64,000 nucleotides of DNA. It comes from Climacteris rufus (taxonomy: Eukaryota; Chordata; Aves; Passeriformes; Climacteridae). The DNA is taken from assembly GCA_013398175.1 (NCBI GenBank), contig VZRZ01004225.1, positions 1,069,426 through 1,133,425 of the forward strand, given 5' to 3'. Below the pieces are notes generated by a model. That model made no database searches, was not told the origin of the DNA, and worked only from the letters and a program-made list of their open reading frames with translations. The position numbers and the translations under genes were made by a program. Shown piece after piece: positions 50,101-61,500 of this stretch (positions within the stretch are counted from its first letter, which is position 1; the number at the start of each line of letters is the position of its first letter).

Positions 50101-53100
50101 TGGCTTAGCTGAGACAATTTATTTAACTACATAAGTCTTTCCGTTATTAAAAAATACATTTTTCAGAATAAATTTATAGGCAGATCCATGATTTAGCAAC
50201 TCATTCAGTTAAAACCCAAACCAATGCATCCTGTCAAGAGATGGGACAGCTTAACATGAAATAAATACTGGTTAAAAAAAAAATAAACAAAACAAACCAC
50301 AAGGAAACAATATAACACATTCCCTACATCACATAAAACAATTTTTGCTGCTAGAAGTCTCAAAAAGAAAACATGAAAGGCAAAAAGAAAAAAGATTTTT
50401 GTAATATGGTGCATTATTTCCTCCATCCATTTGCTCCATCCCAACATGAGGGTCAAGAGAAAAATCAAACACAATTGTTTGACACCGCAAATGTGGTCTA
50501 TAAAAGGTGAAGCAAATATTTTTGAACACCAGCTAGACAATATTCCATTGTGCTAAATTTGAAAGTATGCACACTCAAACATGACTAGGCAGATGAGAAC
50601 TTTCAGACCATTCAGATCACTCACTGCATTCAGAGTTAAGCTATGTTTAGATGCCACCTGGAAGCACTTTGCTTTTATAACATTCTAGAACCAAATGAAG
50701 TTGCCTTCCAAAAACAGGCACAAAGTTAAACATATTCTTCTGATGAGCTGCCTGCAGGACAGCACTTGTTATTATTAGAAAACCAAAAGATAGGCTGTTT
50801 AGCAAAGAACCTAAGCTTTGTGATGTTAAAGATCTGATTGCCTCCAAGGTAAATGTCTGGCTTGAGAATGTGGAGGTGTCTGGTTGGCAGGGCGGGACCT
50901 GCACGTCTGCATCATGGTCTCTGCTCTGACCAGATCGGAGAGGGAACATGCACTGTAGGTTCACAAGAGACTCCTCTTTCTGATAGGTCAGTCTTGAAAT
51001 TCTGTTTTTGAACACCTTGTAACACAGAGTAATGAGAATGTAAGCCAATGGGAAAAAGGTATTTCTCTACATGAAAATTTCCTTTCCCTGCTGAGAAAGG
51101 AACAGCTGCTTTTTACTATTCATTCTATATATTCCTTATTGAAACTATCTACTTTTGATTTAAAAGTCACTGTCCTGATTAGTGGTACAATAGCTGACAA
51201 AAACTTCTCTTGTACACAAATATTATTTATTAAGGAAACAATATTTTCAGGAAATGTTTCTTGAATAATTTCATAACCTTAAAACAATTTAGCCTGGATC
51301 TCATATTCAAGACTAAATACTGCTTAAATACCTTTTTTTTCCTTCAGATTTTTAATATCTCATTACTGTGCTACCAGTTCCTTCTTTAGCATTTACACCC
51401 TAGGTACTGTGTCCTAATCTACATGTCTCTCATATGCATTGTTTGGTGAAACTTGAAGATGGCCTTGCTTTATCACAAAAAAAAGAAAAAATAGATAGTA
51501 TCTCAAAACCTGCTTTTATGACACCTGTGCTGTATTGCATATTAATTCATACCACCACAACACTACCATGCCACAGTCAGTGCCTTGGAAGTCCTACATC
51601 CTTCTGTACTGCCTGCAGCTTTGCCCTACAACTGCAGGCTGCCCTGCTCATGCTGTCATGTAATAGTCTCATGAAAGCCATTAATACCCTTCATTTACTA
51701 AAAAAAAAAAAAGAAAAAAAGAAATCACAAACCTATTTCATACTTTCTCACTGATGTTATGTTATTGCTGTGGGAAAAATTTCCCTTTGCCCAGTCACAT
51801 TTTGTCCCTGGCTGTCTTTGAAGTTTCTTCCAAAGGCAAGGAATTTCTTTATAAAATACCACCAAACAAATAACATCTTCCCCAATACAACTGAATGTTT
51901 ATGTAGTGAAAACTCTTGTACTTGTGAGCATTCAGAATTTTAATCATAATTTCTTTGACATGCAGAAATAAACAGTATATGTGAAGTATCATCCTTTAGA
52001 AAATAGAATCCCAAATAAAAAAGATAGAAGTCAAGAGAAGGCTCTGTTCCCTGCTAAATTAATTACAATGGGAGTCATCAGAATTTAGCAGCACTGATAG
52101 GTTTATTTTCATGCCTGTCTTCACTTTGGCAAATCTTCCCAAAAGAACTAATGCTGCAGGTGGTTTGAATCCCTTCCCCCAACCACCAAAGATATGCATA
52201 CACACAAAAAAAGACCCAAAACTAAAAGTTCACCCCACAGGAAGTCCTGATACTTACATTCAACTAAACGACACTAATACTACATAAAGACAAATATCTC
52301 ACTTCTGACACCCTCTTCTGCCCCCATGCATTGAGCTGTATTACATCAATGTTCCTGCTGAAGCACAAGCTGCAGTTGGCATTATTATCAAGCAGACACA
52401 ATTCTGGGACAAGGGTACTGAAGCAGGAATGCCTATGTCCCAAGTATAGCTGGCCATAGGTCTGTCTGAATGGCAAGGCACAGAAGAGAAGTACAGCAAA
52501 AGCATTGATATCAGACAGTTAAACATGTTAACTCACACAATTCTTGGAAGGTCTAATAGCCACACATTTGATGGTTAACATACTCAATGTCTGTTTGTAC
52601 CAGAAGAGGACTCTGAGGGTAAGTTTCAGGAGGTTTTTCAGATTGCTTCAAGAAGAATGCTGTCTCTAGTGGTCACCTCTATCTAAAGTTAGCTCAGAGA
52701 CAGGAAAATTTTGCTTGCTACAGCATAATTTCTCTGGTAAGGCTAATCATGCTCTTTCCAATTATTATGGAAAACCTATCAGGCATGTTTGACTGTTATA
52801 AACAACACCAGTCTATTACCCATGACAGCAACAATTTTCCAAGATGTCAGTAAATCACTGTATCCCAGCTGTGTGCCAGCTCTTTTTGGCACTTACTGGT
52901 TCAAAGGAATGTCTCATGCAAGTGGTATTTGTGTGAGGAGACAAGGAAGTGTTCTCAGCTTGAGCTAGCAACAGGAGGGAAGGCAGCATTGCCATGAGCG
53001 TAGATAGGCAGAGGAACAAAGAACTGGAATGATCCTTAAAGACAGAGATGAAAAGTTTGAACTTGATTGAACTGAAAAATGAGATTAGAGAGAAAGAAAC

Positions 53101-53150
53101 TCAAAGAGAAAGGATATGTGACCAGTAAAAGAGGCAAGGAACTTAAGACA
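47191..53150. other. Unique AT-rich non-coding sequence
   Basis: About 6 kb. The longest non-repeat frame of the whole window lies here on the minus strand (50647-51048, 133 codons), in a slightly GC-richer patch. It has no recognised domain, and its length is about what chance predicts for 64 kb in six frames. A patch at about 47.5-47.76 kb is also somewhat GC-richer and codes for 83 open codons with no recognised family. Confidence 0.5.
51700..51724. repeat. A-rich tract
   Basis: Twelve A, G, seven A, G, three A. The plus-strand frame ending here finishes in a K-rich run caused by the tract. Confidence 0.85.
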
Positions 53151-53267
53151 TTTTACATCTTCATTAATGATCTGGATGATGGGGTAGGATGTACCCTCAG
53201 CAAGTGTGCTGATAGCACAGACCGATGGCACTTCCCAAAACTGGGAGGAGTGGCTGATACACCAGAG
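53151..53267 (+). mobile_element. CR1 LINE fragment, 5' part, interrupted by an LTR
   Basis: Reads 'acatcttcattaatgatctgg', 'accctcagcaag' and 'aaaactgggaggagtggctgatacaccagag', the CR1 segment around the reverse-transcriptase catalytic box. The motif itself is damaged: the stretch normally coding F-A-D-D here reads 'tgtgctgatagc' (C-A-D-S). It stops at 53267, exactly where the LTR begins, and the matching continuation resumes at 53583. Confidence 0.88.
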
Positions 53268-53582
53268 TGTTGCCCTGCTTTTTGCAGTCATGGATGTTTT
53301 CATTTTTTTGTAGCTAGTTCTCACAGTCTTCTCTGTAAACATAGCTATGTTATTGTAACTGTATCTTATCATTCACATTCCTTTCTCATAGACACAGAAC
53401 TTTGATGGACATTTCCTTTGACCACTGTAATTGAGGGAGGAAGAACTGATTTCCTCCAATGAATAGTGATTTCCAAATGTATATAAAAAATAAAGAAGGT
53501 GGGTCTTGGCCCCCTTCCTTCCTTCTCTCTGATCCTGGTAACAGGTGTCTCTGGCTCTTCCTTTCGTGTCGTTATTGTGACA
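53268..53582 (+). mobile_element. Solo LTR, 315 bp, class II (ERVK-like) type, nested in CR1
   Basis: It begins TGTTGCCC and ends TTGTGACA, so it has TGT...ACA termini. It contains a TATA box (tatataaa, 53480-53487) that runs into an AATAAA signal at 53489-53494, then a C/T-rich stretch (ccccc-ttcc repeats) and a 3' part. Flanking 6-base sequences are ccagag (53262-53267) and gcagag (53583-53588), a target duplication with one substitution. Removing the LTR and one copy of the target restores continuous CR1 sequence. A 6-bp duplication is typical of class II endogenous retroviruses. No internal viral gene is present, so recombination between two LTRs has removed the provirus. The exact family is not identified. 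Confidence 0.88.
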
Positions 53583-53825
53583 GCAGAGGGTCACTTCCAG
53601 AGGAACCTTGACAGCCTGACAGGAACCTCATTGAGTTTAGCAAGAAGAAGTGCAAACTCCTGCACCAACATAATACTGGGAGTCATGCAGCTGGAAAGCA
53701 GCTTGGCAGAAAAGGACCTAGGAATCCTAGTGGACACTAAGTTGAACATGAGCCAGCAATATGCAATTGCAGCAAAGGCGGCAGATGGTATCCCAGCCTA
53801 CATTAGAGAATCCGTACAGTCACAT
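53583..53825 (+). mobile_element. CR1 LINE fragment, 3' part after the LTR
   Basis: Continues the CR1 from 'gagggtcacttccagaggaacc' through 'aagtgcaaactcctgcacc', 'ctggaaagcagcttggcagaaaaggac' and 'ctagtggacactaagttgaac' to about 53825. Its translation shows LESSLAEKDLGILVDTKLNM and SQQYAIAAKAADG, the CR1 ORF2 connector. The copy ends here without the usual 3' UTR, so the 3' portion has been lost by deletion. Confidence 0.88.
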
Positions 53826-56800
53826 TAGAAATTGACTGACTTTATCTTCACATAGGGTAGGGATCTAAAATAAAAAGGATAATACAACCAGTAAAGAAAT
53901 AATTTTAATGCTAGGGACACAGTAATGCAATGCACAGGCTTTCTTTTGGCAGATGAAGCAATCAGAACTGGACAAACTGGGAGTATTTGGGAGCATGCAC
54001 ATGAATATGACAAAGGAAATCTTCTGAAAGATTACATATATCAGTAAGGAGAAAGTTTGGGAGAAACATTTCATGGTCATTTGTCCCTGCACAATTTTAT
54101 TTCAAATGAATAAGATACTCGTGAGCACTGCAGCCATTATGTGAAACAAACTTAAGCCCCGTTATTCTTTGTACCTTTTTCCTCCCAGCCTGGGTGCATT
54201 GGGTATCCTCTAAGTAGAGCCTGGGTGTACTTAGAGTGGAAGCTCACTTTTAATGATACAGAACTTCCTAAGTGGGACCAATTCTTCCCTTGTCAGTTAC
54301 CGTGAAATAAATAGCACAACATTTGTCTGTCATAGCCAACATGTGTCTCCTAACAAATAGGCCAGATCTCAGAGATAATAGCGAATCACAACAATAACCC
54401 TTCTGTCTGCCATCTTCTCATTAATCTGAGGAGAGGGAAAAATCTTCCAATTTGAAAAGACCTGAGAGACACAATTAAAGAACACTCCTGATTTACTTAA
54501 TTTGTTATACATGGAGTAGAATCACTTAATATGCAGTTATACCTAGATCATCCAGGAAACTGAGCACTGTATGGAAAGACAAAATAAAACTACTGGGTAT
54601 CCGTTGCATGACAACTTCATCATAAATCAATGTACGGAGTAAGACTTGTGCAGAACAGGCCCCCAATAAAAGAACTGGGAGGGGAATTATTGTTGCTCTG
54701 ACACTGTTCATCCTTCTGCTCTTCCCAAACAATGTTAACAGTGATCTCAGACAAGACCTTTTTTCAAGGTGATATCAGATGTAACTCTATTATTGTTGGG
54801 TTATTTTAGCACCATATAGCTCATCTATGTGATTCCAAGAAACTATTGTGTTTGTTTAGACTTTCAATTTGTACAGAACCTTGACCAAAAAGATTAGCTA
54901 GAAGGAGATAAGTGCATTTCCGTTTCCTAAAGCCACTATTGCTATCATAATACCAAGAGACACATTGTAGAATGATTAAAGAATAGTTGTGATCAAAGTC
55001 AACAAAAGAAAAGGGGTCGCATCCATTTACAAAATTCAAAAATTATTTGAAGATGGTAAACTATATTCTTCTGCAGACAAGCTTTTTATAAGCTTATTTT
55101 GAAGCCACAGGCAAAGTCTTGCTCTGCTCACCTCCAATCCCCTTCACAGTAGGAACAGGTTGAGCTGTATCGATCTTAATTTCATACATACAGGGTACCT
55201 GAAATCAGGAGTTATTTTTCAGATTCTTTTCCATGTTAATAAAGTAGAAGACCTGGAAAAAGTCTGACTGTTCCAATGACTCAAAGCTCTGATACTCCAC
55301 ATTTCTGTATTGAAATATTTTCATTTTGCTAGCCCAGGAAGAATGGCTGACATACCCAAAGATATTTGATGAAAATTGAGTGTTTAACTTGCTTATTCTG
55401 TCCAGCGCATGCAAAGACTTAATTTCCCTCACCTCATAAACTATTTCAGTGCACCACCTGATTTTTATTCCTTTCTATGCAACCTGAATTTACTGTTACA
55501 ATATTTTCCATATCAGACTGCAATAGCTCAGAATTGATCCAACTGAGTATCCGATTTCAGAGCTTGCTTTCCTTGCTTGAAATGGATCTGAATCTTGATT
55601 CCTTCCATTTTTCCCATGAGAAAGCTCATGAAGTGTGTAGCCTGACAGGAGCCATTGTTGGTGAGAAGTTTTTGAAAAACAAGAAGAGGCTGTTAGAATG
55701 ATAATAAGTCTTTGGGTTTTCTTGTTACTTTACTGTTTCTGGAGACCTCATAAGAAGAGCAAAGTGGCTGCATTCCTGTTTACCTAATCTGGGAAGATGG
55801 TAACAACCAGCATAGTGAAAAGACAATTCTGTTGAGTTAACATCTCTCTCAGCAAAAATAGGCTGGTTCCCTGGTAGGACAGACACGTATAACCTCATTA
55901 GTGAGGCTGGAGCTACAATGATGAGGAATTTCTGGCTTTATAAACTTTGAGTGAAGGTTTAGCACAAATAAAATTATGAAATGGCTAAGAAGTTCTTTAT
56001 CATCTGCTTATTTCTTTCCAGGATTCCTTTCCAACTATTCCTTAAGCAGGGAGTGATGACCTACCTGGGCATGAGGATTCTGCAGTGGTAACAGGAAGAG
56101 AAAACTCAGTCATTAAGTCATGATAACCAACAGCAGCAGTTTGTGACAGCAGCTGGGCATTGAATGTAATAAAAAGCTATCTTTCTATTTTTGTCTTTCA
56201 AACAGTCTGGGGGGAGATGTAAACCTGTTGGGATAGAGATATTCCGGTATCTGCAAGCATTATGTTAAACATGGTTATATGCTAAGTGTGTAAGCTAGTT
56301 ATAGGCTAAGTGTACAGTAGCCAGGTTTTAGTTTAGGGTTGGTTTGCTCCCCATACACACCTTTTTTTTTTAACTGCTGACTTGGCTGTTTTCTAGCTCT
56401 GGTTTAGTCTGCTAGTATTGCTATGCAAAGGAAGTAGGAAGTGTTTGGGAATTATATGCATGTACAGCTGCATGCCCCACAAATTCAATCCACATTTATG
56501 GTCCATTTTTCTCGGTTCTGATCTTCCACACTGCACTCCACTGGAGGAACAGGGGAACAGGCACTGAAGATTATCACTACAGCTGCATTTCAGGAAGGCT
56601 TGAGGAAAATGTGTTCATGTCATGCATCTATTAATGCGTGCCCTTTTGGGATAGCTGTCCAACAGATCTTGCCTCACTTCTAAGTCTGTAGGCACCAGTT
56701 TCATTCTCTAGCTTTGGCAAGAGGCACAGCTTGAAAAACAGAAGAAGCAGAGAAGTAGCTCAGTTCTGCAATCAAAGACAGGGCTGGCGGAGCAATAGGT

Positions 56801-58215
56801 AAGGTGTTTCTTTACACAGGGCTCTGCTTTCTGTTCATTTACAAATTGAGCAATGTTGTTTTCTTCAAACTATTTTTGTTCCAGATCAAGGAACAAAGAA
56901 TCAAAGCAGCAACACCAGCTCCAATTCAGTTTTGTTTCATTTCCCTTCTGTCAGAAAAAAGTGATCAGGTATGCTTCTACTCAGAATGCTCTGCAAAAAA
57001 ACTGTACTCTGTACAGAGGTAACTGAGCTTCCACCTGAAATATCACAATCGCAGGGAGAACTGATCTTTCCTTTTACTTCTCTTGTCTTTCCCCACACTC
57101 ATTTTTTCTCTGCCAAAAAAAATTTAGAGCAGGAACATAACCATGCCCTTGCAAAAGGAAGATGAGATGAAGAATTAGCCTCCAAAAGTCAAACACAATT
57201 TTAGCACGCAACAAGGAAATGGATAAAATATTGTCCCAGAATGCTGGTCTACAGAAAAGCTTGACATATTAGAATATCCCTCATAAGAATGCTGCCAAAA
57301 TTTTGATTTTATTATAAGTTATGAGTGCAGGCAAAAAAAAGGAGGGAACGAGAGGGCATGGAGCATTCCACCACCACTGTATCTGATCCTGGTACCAAGC
57401 TGCAAATAGGATGAAGTCACAGATTTGTGCACCTATCAGGGGAAAAAGCATTTCTTGTGGGTAAAATTAATGTGTCTCTGGATATACTACATCTGATGCA
57501 CATGTTATTCAGAGGCACTGCAAATTTTCTCCTGGAACTTCACAAGGTAAAACAGTTTCCTCAGAGAAACCAAGATAAATCTTTGCTTCTCATGCACATC
57601 TCAGATTCTGCCCAAACTGAATGAGGGAATAAGGACAAATAGAAGACTATAAAAGCTTAAATTAGCATACAAATATCTTGGTAATCAGGCAATAATAGCA
57701 AAGAAAACACAAAAAATACATGGCTGTTTAATGGGGAATTCTTAAAATAATATATTTTGTAAGGTTTATTGAAGTGTGTATGTGACATTTTAATGAGGTT
57801 TTGCTAACATTCAGTATTTTTAAAGTTTGCTTGAGTATAGTAGGAATTCCTTATATTAATTAATTGTGACCAGGGCTTTGCTTTTTGTTCACAGAGCAAG
57901 TCACAATTTCTGCACATATTCATTAAAATGCACATGAACACTTAATATTTTCCTTACAATTTCTTCTATTTATTTAAATCCATGCAATGTTGTTTTCATT
58001 TGCAAATATAAAAGAAAGAGATAATGACACAAAGAGGAAGGGTTATCCTTTGAAATGTGAGCTTAACTACAGGGGCTAAAATGTCTAAAATAACTTTTTT
58101 TTGTTAAGAATACCTCAGTACATGCTATTATGAATCAAGTACCTTATGAAATTACTCTGTAGACACCAATTACTTACACAGTACATAATGCATTTTTCTG
58201 CTAGGTAAAATTAAG
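53826..58215. other. Unique AT-rich non-coding sequence
   Basis: About 4.4 kb without a supported gene. A somewhat LTR-like patch with 'tgttgggatagagatattcc' (from 56226) follows an AATAAA-containing stretch (56169-56174), but I could not establish matching ends or a target duplication, so it is not annotated as an element. Confidence 0.5.
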
Positions 58216-58500
58216 TCTCAGCAATGAAACCACCATACCCAACAATTTGCACAAGAAAAATGGAAAGAGGATACATAAATTAGTGGAACAAACAAAAGCC
58301 TTATGCTCTGATTTCAGCCAAAAATTAAATCTTAGCAGAAGTGAGTTTGGTCGTCTCAGAAGTGAAATCCCCATACCCAACAATTTGTGCAAGAGAAAAA
58401 GAAAAGAGCATACATAAATTGGTGGAACAAACAAAAGCCCTTTCTACTACACTCTAATTTTAACCAGCTCTTAAATCCTTGTGAAAATCAGTTTGGTGAT
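58216..58500. repeat. Diverged tandem duplication, period about 138-146 bp
   Basis: Copy 1 starts 'tctcagcaatgaaa' at 58216 and copy 2 'tctcagaagtgaaa' at 58354. Shared blocks are 'ccatacccaacaatttg' (58233 and 58371), 'tacataaatt-ggtggaacaaacaaaagcc' (58272 and 58411, one difference) and 'gtttggt' near the end (58345 and 58491). Offsets grow from 138 to 146 because of small indels. The beginning of a third copy may follow to about 58530. The copies differ by many substitutions and indels, so the duplication is not recent. The minus-strand frame across it simply repeats its own peptide (CxLLGM-VSLLR). Confidence 0.88.
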
Positions 58501-58530
58501 TTCAGCTGAATTTCACAGTTAGCATCAGAA

Positions 58531-61500
58531 AACTAGTTTCAATTATTAGCTACAATTTCATTTGATTAAAAGCCCCTAATACAGAGATGCCCAGGACTCT
58601 GCTAGCTTGTAAATTAAGTTAACATTTTCCTTCACCTCAAGACAGGAGGATTGCTCAGAGCTAGGATTCAATGCACCACGTGTTTTACAAAGATAAACAG
58701 GTGCATTATGTTACTTTAATACTTTAACCTTCATGAACCACAAAAGTATTCCTCTCAAAATATTTAAATATTGTTCTCTGTTTGCTATCAGGTATCCACC
58801 ATACTTCAGGAGAGTCTGGAAAACAGGAACAATTCTTTTCATCAGAGGTCTATGTCAATGTGCCAGAACCTGGACCTACAGTACCCCTCTCTGCCCCTAC
58901 AGAAGGGGAAGGATGCAAGAGAAGATAAGCACTATCACCTTTGGATAAATCTAGTGACTCTTCTCACCCAGCCTCATATTCAATGGAGCTAGAGGATATG
59001 TTTAAATGTAATTGGACAAGACAAACAGAAATAAGCTTCACAGAAGTGTAGAATCTATGAATCTTCCATCAACATCTTCTACCCCAAATATTTTTTAAAA
59101 GATACAGTAGAAAATTCTTTCTATATAAAATTTGTACTATTTGAAACTATGTACCTATAACTTATAGAAAAATGCCAGTAAACTCCATTTTTCATTCTTT
59201 CAGTTAGGCACAAGAAAAAGCCAACATATGGAAGAGAGCTGTGAACAGAGAAAAGATGCACCTTTGGTTATCATGCCCTAGACTAAGTTAAGTGTCATTC
59301 AGGATTGGTGCTGGATGTTTTGTGATGTGGTGGGTGAATTAGATCCGTTATCATTCTTCCTACTCTAATAAAAATATAGGCGTGAAAGAAGCCATGAGAA
59401 ATTAACACCGAATAAAGGCATTTGGAAAAATCCAGAACCCATTTGCACTGGCAGATCTCAGTTCTTAATGCTTCCAAGTGCCCACGAATACTTTTGGCCC
59501 TTCCCCTTGTTTGGTGCAACTGACTCCTCGAATAGTCACAACTTGGAAAACAACTACAGAAAATACAATATTTCCAATTTACTTCCCTGGCAACTTGCAA
59601 ATCTTTGTGAAATCATACATCCATGGGATTGTATCACCTGTAGAACAATGCCAAAGAATTTGAAGAGCATTAACCTGCATAAACTTGGCCTACAAATAAA
59701 GTTAAACCGCAGCTGCTTTTACAGGGGAGGCATTCACAATACAGTTTTCTATTCATTTCAATGCTCTGTATTACACCACTATTCTGACTTTTTCCTCTTT
59801 GTGTGTGTTATTCATATGGACAAGATCTCTTTTCACCAGGAATAACACAAAGTATGGGATTTATTGCTATAATGAAGTTCTTTCAAATCTCAGTTTTCTC
59901 TCTCTAAAGGACAGGAGGATAGGCGTTCATCTCATCAGGCAGCTTATTAGGATTAGCACTGAGTAAGACACCACAGAATGTCAAGCCTATCAGTTACTAA
60001 ACATGCATCATACAAACTTTGTCTTTGCGAGAACCTCTGCTCTGCATTTGTCATCCACCTGAATAATTAACAAGTACATGCTGCCTGCCAGCAGCTTAGG
60101 GAATTAATTTTCCCAGATTAAATGCAGATCACGTCTGCAAAAAACTCAGACCACACACATGCCGCACAACTACCTTTCAAACATTAAAGCAAGGAAACAA
60201 GTTTTATTACGGTCTCAGCTGAGTCTGACCTAAAACTTATTTATTATAGCCATGACTTCATAATCACTATGAGGTGGTCAGAGAGGTTTTAACACCCAAC
60301 TTATGCAACAAACTAATATGGAATTCTCTTTAGTTGTCATGAGAAGCTATTTAAATAAATCTCCACTCTAGAATTGCTTCACTGTTTAATGCTATTCTAT
60401 TCCCAAAATACTGAGACAGTCATAGGGAAAAATCTAATGTCTGTAAACACTGAGGAGTTTTTGAACTTGAAGTGTTTACTCTAGGCTCTTTAAAAATAGA
60501 TTTAGAGATGACAACTGCAGTATGCAATAGCATGTATATATTGATGCCAGAGACTAAAAAACAAATGTGGTATCTCATTACCTTATATCTTCTGTGATCT
60601 AAGATAATGCTTGCCTCAAAATCAGAGGCCTGATAAAGATTTATTTCTATTTGAAATTATAAATATGACTAATAATTGAAAAAGGTTATGAAAAATATCC
60701 TTTTGCACTATGCTTAAAGAAAATTGTTATTTTATATGATATGGGGATATTTATAATGATCAAAGGGAACTATGTTGCCTAAGAAAGAATCTGAGTGGAC
60801 AAAGGATTGAGATTTACAGTTTCCAAGACACCCTTTCTGAATGGCCATTCCTCAATGTACTGACAGTTAAGCAACAATACGATGTAGTTTGGAGGCGGTA
60901 CCATTTGCCATGAGCCTCCACTAGATCAGTACCTAATAAGTATAACAATCCCAAAGAAGTTAAAGGTGTACACAAGAAAATCTGCAATCATTGTCCCCAG
61001 ATAAAAAGGACATGAAATAAACCAAGTACACAGATCAGCTTAATGCACTAAATTTCACAGGATGTGAGTGTAACAAGAGAACCTAATTGAAGGGGAAAAC
61101 TCCATCAATATTGAAAGTATGCCTCTACCTCACTAAAGCAGTCAAAATCTACGTCCCATCAGACTCTGCAAGATTTATATGTACAGAACTCATAGCAAAG
61201 GTAACAGGAGTCATGGGTGTAACATGCAGGACCTCCATCTGAAAGAGAAACTTCAGTAAGGCAAACAATGTGTGTTCCTCATCCTCTGCTGAGATGCAGC
61301 ATTTCTACAGAATACTGACAGTTCAAGACCTTTTGGGTGCATTAACCTCACTTTCCCATTAGTTAAGCTTCTGAAGTCTCCTGCACCACCTAACCGGACG
61401 TAGATACTACTGCAGCTTCCTTTCAGTTAAGTAGATTGCAATATTTTAATACCTTCTTAAAAATTGGTATTGGAGGGAATTGAAGAGGAGGGAAATTAAC

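Noticed and set aside
56160..56360. A possible LTR boundary around tgttgggatagag at 56226, after an AATAAA-containing stretch and 'tctggggggag'.
   Set aside because: I could not find a matching 3' end, a convincing primer-binding site or a target-site duplication.
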